Assembly (NCBI GenBank): GCA_964541695.1
Contig: CAZIRB010000035.1
Span: 1 to 19,358 of the forward strand
Reading direction: 5' to 3'
From: CAZKGE01 sp964541695
Lineage (GTDB): Bacteria > Bacillota > Clostridia > Christensenellales > CAG-138
DNA length: 19,358 bases
How positions within the stretch are numbered: the first letter of the stretch is position 1; every line of letters starts with the position of its first letter. A model generated the notes under the pieces. It searched no databases. It was not told the DNA's origin and saw only the letters and a program-made list of their open reading frames with translations. A program made the position numbers and the translations under genes. This document shows positions 1 through 8,832 of the stretch, piece after piece.

Positions 1-1
1 G

Positions 2-1111
2 GACAAGCTGAAATGGGTCGTTGATGAGGAAGCTGCCGAGGTGGTCAAGGACATCTTTAAAATGTGCATGATGGGGCTGGGTCCTACGCAGATAGCACGA
101 AAGCTGGAACAGCGGTGTGTCGAGGTGCCAACGGTGCATCTGAACCGCATGGGCATAAATACTCCGGCGAGACAGCCAGAAAACTCTTACGCATGGCAGT
201 CACGGACGGTCGCGGACATACTCGCGAAAATGGAGTATCTCGGACACACAGTCAACTTCAAGACCTACAAAAAGTCCTACAAAAGCAAGGTCAAGGTCTG
301 GAACAATTCAGAGGACTGGGAGATTTTCGAGAATACCCACGAAGCCATTATTGACGAGGCTACATGGGATGTCGTTCAGAAAATCCGCGAAGGAAAGCGC
401 AGACCGTCACGCATGGGCGAAATGGGCGCTCTATCCGGCATGATGTACTGCGCCGACTGCGGAGCGAAGCTGTATCAGGTCAGAGCCAACGGCTGGACGC
501 ACGACAAGGAGTATTTCGTCTGTGCTACATACCGTAAAAAGAAAGGCCTGTGCAGCTCCCATCAGATACGCAATGTGGTCATCGAGGAGCTGGTTATGGA
601 CGATTTGAAGCGGGTCATAGCCTTTGCCAGCGAACATGAGCGAGAGTTTGTCGAGCTGGTGCAAAAGGATTCTGAGAAAAAACACGCTGCTGATATACGG
701 CTTGCGCAGAAGGAATTCGAGCAAGGGCAGTCGCGGATAGCGTCGCTGGACAAAATCATGCAGCGCCTTTACGAAGACCATGTGATGGAGAAAATCTCGG
801 AGGAGCGTTTCAGCCGGATGTCCGCCGATTACGAAGCCGAGCAGAAAGCCCTGACGGAGAGAGCCACGGTGCTCAAAGCCATGCTCGATACTACAAAAGA
901 GCGGGCACTCAGCATTGACCGCTTTCTCACGCGGGTCAAGGGTTACACGGATTTCACTGAATTGGACGGCGAGATAATCCGCGAGTTCATCGAAAAAATC
1001 ATCGTCTACAAGGCAGAAAAGGCTGACGGCGTCCGCACCCAGCGAATCCAGATTATCTACAACTGCATCGGCGCAGTCGAGATTCCGAAAACGCATGAAA
1101 AAACGGCATAG
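2..1111 (+). CDS. Large serine recombinase, C-terminal part (5' end outside window)
   Basis: The open frame runs in from the left edge with no start codon of its own, so this is a partial gene of 369 visible residues; the GTG at 41 is internal. The first ~90 residues match the 'recombinase' domain that follows the catalytic resolvase domain (KWVVDEEAAEVVKDIF, then a TVADILAKMEYLGH helix). A zinc ribbon follows (CADCG, then FVC and GLCSSH, near residues 150-195). Next comes a charged coiled-coil stretch (~215-300), then a DUF4368-like C-terminus (FTELDGEIIREFIEKIIVYK). The N-terminal domain with the catalytic serine lies off the window. Such enzymes excise and integrate conjugative or mobilizable transposons, usually from one element end. 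Base composition is visibly less GC-rich than in the genes to the right, which fits horizontal transfer. It converges on hydA. Family confidence is high; which element it belongs to is unknown. Confidence 0.93.
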   Translation, partial: DKLKWVVDEEAAEVVKDIFKMCMMGLGPTQIARKLEQRCVEVPTVHLNRMGINTPARQPENSYAWQSRTVADILAKMEYLGHTVNFKTYKKSYKSKVKVWNNSEDWEIFENTHEAIIDEATWDVVQKIREGKRRPSRMGEMGALSGMMYCADCGAKLYQVRANGWTHDKEYFVCATYRKKKGLCSSHQIRNVVIEELVMDDLKRVIAFASEHEREFVELVQKDSEKKHAADIRLAQKEFEQGQSRIASLDKIMQRLYEDHVMEKISEERFSRMSADYEAEQKALTERATVLKAMLDTTKERALSIDRFLTRVKGYTDFTELDGEIIREFIEKIIVYKAEKADGVRTQRIQIIYNCIGAVEIPKTHEKTA

Positions 1112-1139
1112 CCGCATTTCACGACTATGCCGAATTTTT
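1104..1139. terminator. Bidirectional intrinsic terminator between recombinase and hydA
   Basis: A perfect 8-bp stem CGGCATAG (1104-1111) / CTATGCCG (1125-1132) encloses a 13-nt loop. On the plus strand it is followed by AATTTTT (1133-1139). On the minus strand it is followed by a run of six Ts (complement of 1098-1103). It can therefore end both convergent transcripts. The left arm overlaps the recombinase stop codon (1109-1111). The rest of 1140-1245 holds a 9-bp direct repeat CCTTTTGCG (1169-1177, 1182-1190) but no gene. Confidence 0.8.
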
Positions 1140-1245
1140 CGGGAATTACCAATCCCTATGGTAGGACGCCTTTTGCGGTCCCCTTTTGCGTTTACCCACC
1201 CGTTCCCTTGGCCGCGCCCATCCCGTGCGCGGCGGAAGCGGTTTG

Positions 1246-2988
1246 TCAATAGACCTTGCGGCGCACGTAGGTCGTGTGCAGCAGGTGATGCGCCTTGTGG
1301 GAGCCGGGCTTTTCGAGGTAGCTGTCGTACAGCTCCTTGACCATGGGGTTGTCGTGGCTCTTGCGCAGGTCCATGTTCTTGTCCTCGCTGTAGAGCGCCT
1401 TGGCGCGCACGGCGCGCAGGTCGACGAAGTTCCTTACATAGCCGGGCTGATGCGGCTGGCCGCCGCCGTTGACGCAGCCGCCGGGGCAGGCCATGATCTC
1501 GACGAACGTATAGTCCTTCTCGCCGGACTTGATCATATCGAGGAGCTTGCTGGCGTTCTCGAGGCCGCTCGTGACGGCGACGCGCACCTTGGTGCCGGCC
1601 AGGTCATACTCGGCCTCCTTAATGCCCTCCACGCCGCGCACGGCGGTAAAGTCGACGGACGGCAGGGGCTTGCCGGTCACGACCTCCGCAACGGTGCGGA
1701 GCGCCGCCTCCATCACGCCGCCGGTCGCGCCGAAGATATGTCCCGCGCCGGACGCGATGCCCAGCGCCGGGTCGAACTCCTCGTCCGGCAGCTCGGTGAA
1801 CACGATGCCCGCCTGCTTGATCATGTTGGCCAGCTCGCGCGTGGTCAGCGACACGTCCACGTCCGGCACGCCGGCCGCGTTCTGGTTCTCGCGCGCGACC
1901 TCGAACTTCTTGGCCGTGCACGGCATGACCGACACGACGAAGATGTCCTTGGGGTCGATGCCGTTCTTCTCAGCGTAGTAGGTCTTGACCAAAGCGCCGA
2001 ACATCTGCTGCGGGCTCTTGCACGAGGAGAGGTTCTCGATCATGTCCGGATAGTAATGCTCGCAGAACTTGATCCAGCCGGGCGAGCAGGACGTGATCAG
2101 CGGGAGCTTGCCGCCGTTCTTGAGCCGCTCGAGCAGCTCGGTGCCCTCCTCCATGATCGTCACGTCCGCGGCGAAGTCGACGTCGAACACCTTGTCGAAG
2201 CCGAGGCGCCTGAGCGCCGCGACGAGCTTGCCCTCGACGTTCGTGCCGATCGGCATGCCGAAACACTCGCCGAGCTGCGCGCGCACGCTGGGCGCGGGGC
2301 CGACGACGACGTGCTTTTTGGGATCCGCCAGCGCCGCCCAAACCTGCTCGGTATCGTCGCGCTCGGTCAAAGCCCCGGTCGGGCAGACCGCGATGCACTG
2401 GCCGCAGTTGACGCACGAGGTGTTGGCCAGCGGCATGTCGAACGGGCTGCCGATGTGCGTGTCGAAGCCGCGCTCGTTGGTCCCGATCACGGCCGCGTGC
2501 TGGTTATAGCGGCAGACGGCGACGCAGCGGCGGCACAGGATGCACTTGGAGTTGTCGCGGACAAGGTGCGGCGCGGACGCCTCGATCTGCGGCGAGAGGT
2601 CCTCGCTGCCCTTGTACTTCTTCTCGTCCACGCCGTACTCGCGCGCAAGCGTCTGCAGCTCGCAGTCCGTGCTGCGCACGCAGCTTAGGCAGTCCATGCG
2701 GTGGTTGCTCAGGATCAGCTCGAGCGTGGTCTTCCTTGCCGCGCGCAGGGCGGGCGTGTTGGTCTTAATCTCCATGCCCTCGGCCACCTGCTGCACGCAG
2801 GCCGCCGGGTTGCTGCGCGCGCCCTTGACCTCGACGAGGCACAGGCGGCACGCGGCGATGGCGTTGATGTCCTTAAGGTAGCAAAGCGTCGGGATGCGGA
2901 TGCCCGCCTCGTGCGCGGCCTGCAGGATCGTGTAGTCCGCGGGGACCTGCATCGGCATGCCGTTGATTGTGATGTTGACCTTTTCCAT
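1246..2988 (-). CDS. hydA: [FeFe]-hydrogenase catalytic subunit, HydA/HndD type
   Basis: This 580-residue protein has the usual length and layout of the catalytic subunit of trimeric or tetrameric NAD(P)-linked [FeFe]-hydrogenases. A plant-type [2Fe-2S] domain has C36, C47, C50 and C64. A His-ligated cluster motif follows (H96, C100, C103, C109). Two [4Fe-4S] motifs sit at C149-C159 and C192-C202. The H-cluster domain has motif L1 TSCSPGW (299-305), L2 MPCTAKKFE (355-363) and L3 EIMACPGGCVNGGGQP (497-512), with C357, C501 and C505 as expected ligands. L1 has Ser302 where TSCCPGW enzymes have a second Cys. It would reduce protons to H2, or oxidise H2, with electrons from ferredoxin and NADH passed through HydB and HydC. 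The start has GGAGG 8 nt upstream, just after the hydB stop. It is the last gene of the operon, before a terminator. NuoG is excluded by the H-cluster motifs. Confidence 0.96.
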   Translation of the reverse strand: MEKVNITINGMPMQVPADYTILQAAHEAGIRIPTLCYLKDINAIAACRLCLVEVKGARSNPAACVQQVAEGMEIKTNTPALRAARKTTLELILSNHRMDCLSCVRSTDCELQTLAREYGVDEKKYKGSEDLSPQIEASAPHLVRDNSKCILCRRCVAVCRYNQHAAVIGTNERGFDTHIGSPFDMPLANTSCVNCGQCIAVCPTGALTERDDTEQVWAALADPKKHVVVGPAPSVRAQLGECFGMPIGTNVEGKLVAALRRLGFDKVFDVDFAADVTIMEEGTELLERLKNGGKLPLITSCSPGWIKFCEHYYPDMIENLSSCKSPQQMFGALVKTYYAEKNGIDPKDIFVVSVMPCTAKKFEVARENQNAAGVPDVDVSLTTRELANMIKQAGIVFTELPDEEFDPALGIASGAGHIFGATGGVMEAALRTVAEVVTGKPLPSVDFTAVRGVEGIKEAEYDLAGTKVRVAVTSGLENASKLLDMIKSGEKDYTFVEIMACPGGCVNGGGQPHQPGYVRNFVDLRAVRAKALYSEDKNMDLRKSHDNPMVKELYDSYLEKPGSHKAHHLLHTTYVRRKVY

Positions 2989-3001
2989 CGTTTCGGCCTC
3001 C

Positions 3002-4798
<1,797 letters not shown>

Positions 4799-4811
4799 GT
4801 GTTACCTCCCG

Positions 4812-5177
4812 TCAGTTGTTGCCGATGGCATACTCGAGGACGGGCTTGCCGCCCTTGATGTGCTCCGCGACGACGCGCCGGGCTTTCTCGGCCGTCATCT
4901 TGATGTAGGTGATCTTCTCCTTGTCGGCCTCGAACACCTCCACGATCGGCTCGAGGCGGCAGGCGCCGATGCAGCCGGTCTGCGTGACGGTCGCTTTTTC
5001 GGAAAGCCCCTGCTTCTCGATCTCCTCGACCAGCGCGTTCAGAACGGGCCGCGCGCCCGCGGCGATGCCGCAGGTCGCCATACCGACGACGATGCGGATG
5101 CCGTTCTCGCCCTTGCGCAGGGACACCTTGCCCTGCATCCTTTCGCGGATCGCCGCGAGTTCTTCCAATGACTTCAT
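4812..5177 (-). CDS. hndB: Small [2Fe-2S] ferredoxin-like hydrogenase subunit, HndB type
   Basis: This 121-residue thioredoxin-fold protein resembles HndB of tetrameric NADP-reducing hydrogenases and the N-terminal domain of HydB. Recognisable motifs are VGMATCGIAAGARPV (31-45) and TQTGCIGACRLEPIVEVF (66-82), with C36, C69 and C73; I see only these three cysteines. Length agrees with family members of about 120-130 residues. It probably binds or supports a [2Fe-2S] cluster in the soluble complex. A purine-rich AAAGGA lies about 12 nt before the ATG, so initiation may be modest compared with hydB and hydA. It sits directly upstream of hydB, the normal order in these operons. Confidence 0.88.
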   Translation of the reverse strand: MKSLEELAAIRERMQGKVSLRKGENGIRIVVGMATCGIAAGARPVLNALVEEIEKQGLSEKATVTQTGCIGACRLEPIVEVFEADKEKITYIKMTAEKARRVVAEHIKGGKPVLEYAIGNN

Positions 5178-5213
5178 GCCCTCGTACTTTCCTTTCCGTT
5201 TTTTTAAACTTTC

Positions 5214-5233
5214 CGGCGTCTCCGCCGTTTTTT
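5214..5233 (+). terminator. Terminator-like hairpin reading against the operon
   Basis: CGGCG (5214-5218), loop TCTC, CGCCG (5223-5227) and six Ts (5228-5233) form a small hairpin plus T-tract on the plus strand. It lies in the 60-nt gap between the second ATPase gene and hndB, which read the other way. On the minus strand the same hairpin is flanked by A-rich sequence and would not terminate the operon. It may block antisense transcription or act as an mRNA processing or stability element. The stem is only 5 bp, so the call is weak. Confidence 0.35.
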
Positions 5234-5237
5234 CATT

Positions 5238-5789
5238 TTACCGCGCCTCGAACGGTCCGTCCCAATATCCGCGCACCCAGGCGAGCACCTCGGGGTCGGA
5301 TAACGGAACGTCGGCCCCCAAAACCTGCCGCATCCCGTCCGTGTCGACGCATTTCTCGCCCGCGTCCGTGCGGTGGACGAAGCGCCAGTTTAGGTCCGCG
5401 TGGCCCTGCAACAGCGTCACGATCGTTTCCGCGAGGTCGCCGAGCGGCTCGCAGTCCACGTGGCCGGTCAGAAACGTCGCCTTGACGGCCGTGCCGTGAT
5501 CGTCCGGATGCTCCGACGCGGGCCGCGACTCGACCGAAAGCGTCCCCCCGGCCTGCTCGGCCGCGAGCTTGAGCAGCGGCAGCCCCATGCCGACGGGCCG
5601 CGTCGTGCGCGTGGTCGTAAACGGGTCCGTCACGCGCGCCAAAAACTCTTTGTCCATGCCCCGGCCGTCGTCCTCGACCGTCAGCGTGCGGACGCCGTCC
5701 TGTTCCTCGACGGTCACGGCCACGCGCGTTGCGCCCGCGGATACGGAGTTCTCCGCGATATCGAGGATGTTGAGCGAAAGCTCCTTCAT
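5238..5789 (-). CDS. Stand-alone GHKL-type ATPase (second ATPase of the operon)
   Basis: The protein has 183 residues. The first ~105 form a histidine-kinase-like ATPase fold: N-box LNILDIAENSVSAGA (5-19), G1 box VEDDGRGM (38-45), then an ATP lid and G2 region (TTTRTTRPVGMGLPLLKLA, ~58-76). There is no HisKA dimerisation helix with a phospho-acceptor His and no membrane segment. The C-terminal ~80 residues are a separate unassigned region ending PFEAR. Similar free-standing ATPases act as anti-sigma factors or signalling partners, but its target here is unknown. Its ATG overlaps the TGA of the upstream PHP gene (ATGA, 5786-5789), implying translational coupling. This places it in the signalling block rather than with the hydrogenase subunits. 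Confidence 0.85.
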   Translation of the reverse strand: MKELSLNILDIAENSVSAGATRVAVTVEEQDGVRTLTVEDDGRGMDKEFLARVTDPFTTTRTTRPVGMGLPLLKLAAEQAGGTLSVESRPASEHPDDHGTAVKATFLTGHVDCEPLGDLAETIVTLLQGHADLNWRFVHRTDAGEKCVDTDGMRQVLGADVPLSDPEVLAWVRGYWDGPFEAR

Positions 5790-6529
5790 GCCGTCACCCC
5801 CGCGTTGAGCAGCTTGATCAAAGCGCTTCGCACGCCGTCGTCGTCGCCCTTTTCGGCGTCGAGCTCAAGAAAATGCTCCGCCTCGGACAGACCCGCGAGC
5901 ATGTGCGCGTCCGACGAGAACAGAACGCGCTTGCCGGCAAGCGGCACGCTTTGCGTCAGCCGCGGCAGCTCCGCCGCGTACCGCACCTCGACCGCCGGGA
6001 ATACCGGTCGCTCGGGTAGCGCGCCGAGCACGGCGAGGATGCCGTTGGCCTCGCGGTCGATGTGCGCGGGCACCGCCGCGCCGCCCGCACCCCGCACCAG
6101 CGAAACCGCCTCCTCGAGCGGGATGTCGGCCGCGTTGACGAGCAAAAATTCCTCCTCGCCGACGATTTCGTCGTTCTCGTCGACATATAGCTGCCTGCCG
6201 AACGCCGCGGGCTTGTTGCGGATCTTCGGGCGGCGGCCGCGCACGATTTCCTCAAACGAAAGCGCCGCGTCCAGCGCCGGAAATAAACACAGCAGGTGGA
6301 TGTCCTCCGCGGTCGTCATTTCCATGCCGGCCACCGGCGTCACGCCGTACTTCCTGCAGGCGGCAAAGAAGGCCGCGCAGTTCCCGCAGGAGTTGTGATC
6401 GGTCAGCGCCACGATATCCAGGCCGATCAGGCTCGCAAGGCCCGCGATGGAGTTCGGCGTGCTCTCGTCGTCCGCGCACGGGGACAGGCACGAGTGCACG
6501 TGCAGGTCGTATGAAAACGCCCTGCTCAT
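5786..6529 (-). CDS. PHP-domain metal-dependent phosphoesterase-like protein
   Basis: This 247-residue cytosolic protein has the PHP signature: DLHVHSCLSPCADD (8-21, metal ligands H10 and H12), ALTDHNSCGN (41-50, D44 H45), GMEMTTAEDIHLL (68-80, E70 and H78), a further VPAHIDRE His, and a terminal LFSSDAHM Asp-His pair. All typical metal positions look intact, so it is probably an active hydrolase of a phosphate ester, though its substrate is unknown. A longer upstream frame exists, but the ATG at 6529 is chosen because it begins just before the conserved DLHVHS strand and overlaps the TGA of the upstream DRTGG gene (ATGA, 6526-6529). The 3' end overlaps the next ATPase gene in the same way. 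Its location suggests it hydrolyses a signalling nucleotide or modified metabolite in the same pathway; that is inference. Confidence 0.88.
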   Translation of the reverse strand: MSRAFSYDLHVHSCLSPCADDESTPNSIAGLASLIGLDIVALTDHNSCGNCAAFFAACRKYGVTPVAGMEMTTAEDIHLLCLFPALDAALSFEEIVRGRRPKIRNKPAAFGRQLYVDENDEIVGEEEFLLVNAADIPLEEAVSLVRGAGGAAVPAHIDREANGILAVLGALPERPVFPAVEVRYAAELPRLTQSVPLAGKRVLFSSDAHMLAGLSEAEHFLELDAEKGDDDGVRSALIKLLNAGVTA

Positions 6530-6852
6530 AGCAGCGCGCGCACGCGCGCGCACAGCTCGAACGCGGGCAGCTCGCTCGAAAGCACGTTGACGCCGCGCGA
6601 TTTGGCCTGCGCGGCCGCGTCGGGGTCGAGCGTCACGCCCTCGGCCAGTATCACGCAGGACACGTCGGTCAGCTGCGCGACCGCCACGACGTTGACGTTG
6701 CTCATGATCGTGATCCACGCCGCATTTTGTTCGGCGCGGCCCATGACCCAGCTCAACAGGTCGCCCGCGTAGCCGCCGGTCACCCGCCGCTCCGCGTCGG
6801 ATACGGCGACGGGCAGAAGCCCGAGCGCGTTTGTCAGCGCGGCCACCGTCAT
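6526..6852 (-). CDS. DRTGG-domain protein 2
   Basis: This 108-residue protein is almost entirely one DRTGG domain, with RVTGGYAGDLLSWVMGRA (23-40) as its signature and alternating hydrophobic strands after it (AWITIMSNVNVVAVAQL, VSCVILAEG). DRTGG domains also occur in some phosphotransacetylases and CBS-domain proteins and are thought to bind a small ligand. There is no catalytic motif. The start at 6852 is fixed by an ATGA overlap with the stop of the HydS-like gene (6849-6852); the residues that a longer reading would add are Arg-rich out-of-frame sequence. It is a distant paralogue of the DRTGG protein at 8829-9176, so the operon carries two copies. Confidence 0.82.
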   Translation of the reverse strand: MTVAALTNALGLLPVAVSDAERRVTGGYAGDLLSWVMGRAEQNAAWITIMSNVNVVAVAQLTDVSCVILAEGVTLDPDAAAQAKSRGVNVLSSELPAFELCARVRALL

Positions 6853-8216
6853 ACGCCGCCGCCTCCCGGTCCGCCCGCGCCGGTTTCGGCGGAGCCGTCC
6901 GCGGACGCTGTCTCCGGCCCGCCCGCCTCGTCCTTTGCGGGCTTGCCGCAGTACTCCTGAATCTTCTCGCGCATGTGCACGATGCACTCGTCGATCGAGC
7001 GCTCGCCGCGCACGACGTCCTCGGCGAACGCGCGGCACGTCGGCGCGCCGCAGGAGCCGCAGTCCAGCGCGGGGAGCTGTTCCGTCATCGCCTCGATGTC
7101 CGACATCATGCGCATGGCCTCGCCGCGGTTCTCGTTGAGCTGCTGCACGGGCCGGTAGATCAGCTCGGAGCTGAACTGCAGATTCTCGGGCACGTAGTCC
7201 GGCGCGTTTCCGTCGTCCTTAGGGAGGCGGTTCTGAGACACCGGCAGGTAGCGGCGCAGCACCTGCAGCCGCACGCGCGCGATATACGGGTTCTCCACGG
7301 TCGCCACGCCGCCGACGCAGCCGCCGTGGCAGGCGTTGAGCTCGACAAACTCCAAAAGCGGGAAATGCCCCGTCTCGATCTCGTCCAGCACGCGGATCAC
7401 GTTCTCGATGCCGTCCGCGGCCAGGTACCGGTCGTTCATGAGCGCGCTCGCCTCGCCGCTCGTGCTCGCCCAGCTCATGCCGATCATGCCGGACTGCGTC
7501 GAGACCGCGGGGGTTTCGATCTTCCCCATCTGCGCGCGCAGCAGAAAATAGATCTCGGACATGGAGAGCACGTAGTCCACGTTGCTCGTCTCGTTTAAAA
7601 AGCCGTTCTTGACATAGCTGGCCTTGGCGGGGCACGGCGAGATGAACACGACCGCGATGTCGCTGTCGGCAAGCTCGGGATGCTTTTTCCTGGCCTCCTC
7701 GCGCGCCATGCGGCCCGCGACCTCCAGCGGCGGCAGCAGCGGCATGACGTGCTCGCACAGAAGCGGGAAGCGGATGCTGATAAGCCGCACGATCACCGGG
7801 CAGGCGGAGTTGATCACCGGCCGCTTGACCGCGGGGCTTGCCATGTACCTGCGCGTGTACTCCGACACGATCTCCGCCGCGCGCGCCACCTCGAACACCT
7901 CGTCAAAGCCGATGTCGAGCAATCCCTGTAAAATATAGTCCACGTCGTCGCAGCCCTCGAACTGGCCGTACAGCGACGGCGCGGGCAGAGCGATCTTGTA
8001 CTTTTCGCGGATGGACTCAAACTTGTCGAACGTGGCCTTCTTGGCCTTGTACGGGCAGACGCGGATGCACTCGCCGCAATCGATGCAGAGCACGGAATTG
8101 ATCACCGCGTGCCCGTCCCGGATGCGGATGGCCTCCGTGGGGCAGCGTTTTAAGCAGTTCGTGCAGCCCTTGCACTTCTCAATGTCGAGCGAAACCGAAT
8201 GCTTATACGGCTCCAT
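6849..8216 (-). CDS. HydS-type putative sensory [FeFe]-hydrogenase homologue
   Basis: This 455-residue protein has two N-terminal [4Fe-4S] motifs (C15/18/21/25; C44/47/50/54) and then an [FeFe]-hydrogenase large-subunit C-terminal domain with altered H-cluster motifs: L1 NSACPVI (136-142), L2 SPCPAK (193-198) and L3 ELNACHGGCVGG (292-303). All four cluster-ligand cysteines are present (C139, C195, C296, C300), but the proton-transfer cysteine of active enzymes is Ala138. A further Fe-S domain follows (C386, C389, C394, C411). The last ~30 residues are Gly/Ala/Glu-rich low complexity. No PAS, kinase or cyclase output domain is visible, unlike many HydS proteins. It probably senses H2 or redox state rather than turning over H2 fast. 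The ATG at 8216 has GGAGGAG 4 nt upstream; the frame is open further upstream, but that part overlaps the preceding ATPase gene. Confidence 0.88.
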   Translation of the reverse strand: MEPYKHSVSLDIEKCKGCTNCLKRCPTEAIRIRDGHAVINSVLCIDCGECIRVCPYKAKKATFDKFESIREKYKIALPAPSLYGQFEGCDDVDYILQGLLDIGFDEVFEVARAAEIVSEYTRRYMASPAVKRPVINSACPVIVRLISIRFPLLCEHVMPLLPPLEVAGRMAREEARKKHPELADSDIAVVFISPCPAKASYVKNGFLNETSNVDYVLSMSEIYFLLRAQMGKIETPAVSTQSGMIGMSWASTSGEASALMNDRYLAADGIENVIRVLDEIETGHFPLLEFVELNACHGGCVGGVATVENPYIARVRLQVLRRYLPVSQNRLPKDDGNAPDYVPENLQFSSELIYRPVQQLNENRGEAMRMMSDIEAMTEQLPALDCGSCGAPTCRAFAEDVVRGERSIDECIVHMREKIQEYCGKPAKDEAGGPETASADGSAETGAGGPGGGGV

Positions 8217-8394
8217 GCTACTCCTCCGGACGGGCCCGCCGCTTACCCGCGGGCGGCCGTCGTTTCTGGAAGGGGGCGCATCGGCGGGTACCGTACGCTT
8301 TTTATGCGTTCCGGCCCCGTTCGTCCGCCGCGTAAAGCGCGCGGGCCCGCCCCGTTCGTCCCGGAAGCGCGCCCTCATAAAAAAAGCGCGCCTC
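8217..8394. other. 178-nt intergenic gap inside the hydrogenase operon
   Basis: This is the longest gap in an otherwise tightly packed operon. It contains a 13-bp direct repeat GCCCCGTTCGTCC at 8314-8326 and 8349-8361. There are two GCGCGC blocks (8367-8372, 8386-8391) around a run of seven As (8379-8385), which reads as a T-run on the operon strand just after the upstream ATPase stop. No convincing promoter was seen, and no clean terminator stem. The gap may tune readthrough from hydC and the upstream genes into the HydS-like gene. Confidence 0.45.
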
Positions 8395-8832
8395 TTATGT
8401 CTGCTGCGGCACGTTGACGCGCATCCGCACGCGCGTTCCCCGGCCGACTTCCGATTCAATCTCCATTTCGTCGCTGTACCTGCGCATGTTGGGCAGGCCC
8501 ATGCCGGCGCCGAACCCCAGCGCGCGGATGTTGTCCGGCGCGGTGGAGTATCCCTCCTGCATAGCCAGCGCGATGTCCGGTATGCCGGGGCCGTCGTCCT
8601 CGAGCACGATCTCGATGCAGCCGGGCCCGATACACACGTCCGCGCGCCCCCCGCGCGCATGGACGACCATGTTGATCTCGCCCTCGTACATCGCGATGGA
8701 CACCTTGCGGATGGTTTCGGCGTCGAAGCCGAGCTGGCGCAGCTTTTTTTTCATTTGCACCGACGCTTCGCCGGCGGAAGTGAAGTTCTCGCCGTCCACG
8801 TCGAAATGAAACCGAAGCGCGTCATCCATCAT
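8395..8832 (-). CDS. RsbW-like anti-sigma-type ATPase
   Basis: This 145-residue protein has the size and layout of anti-sigma regulatory factor (RsbW/SpoIIAB-like) ATPases. An N-terminal strand-helix segment leads to an N-box SIAMYEGEINMVVHA (45-59, Glu and Asn as in E-x2-N). The G1 box is LEDDGPGIPD (77-86). A glycine-rich ATP lid and G2 segment follow (LGFGAGMGLPNMRRY, ~104-118), then a final strand VGRGTRVRMRV. There is no HisKA domain. A sigma factor or anti-anti-sigma partner is not encoded nearby, so its target is unknown. Of the two adjacent Met codons, the first (8832) is chosen because it overlaps the TGA of the upstream DRTGG gene in an ATGA (8829-8832). Confidence 0.86.
   Translation of the reverse strand: MMDDALRFHFDVDGENFTSAGEASVQMKKKLRQLGFDAETIRKVSIAMYEGEINMVVHARGGRADVCIGPGCIEIVLEDDGPGIPDIALAMQEGYSTAPDNIRALGFGAGMGLPNMRRYSDEMEIESEVGRGTRVRMRVNVPQQT

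Noticed and set aside
1186..2688. A 500-codon open frame on the plus strand opposite hydA
   Set aside because: It is the antisense shadow of hydA in GC-rich DNA: Ala/Val/Asp/His-rich, no ribosome-binding site and no domain resemblance. Similar shadows opposite hydB, HydS, galM and rfbB were dropped for the same reason.
8217..8660. A longer N-terminus for the HydS-like protein
   Set aside because: The frame is open upstream but would overlap the RsbW-like gene and encode Arg/Pro-rich shadow sequence; a strong GGAGGAG site supports the ATG at 8216.
5238..8832. The two ATPases as sensor histidine kinases
   Set aside because: Neither has a HisKA or H-box helix, a transmembrane segment or a sensor domain, and no response regulator is nearby.
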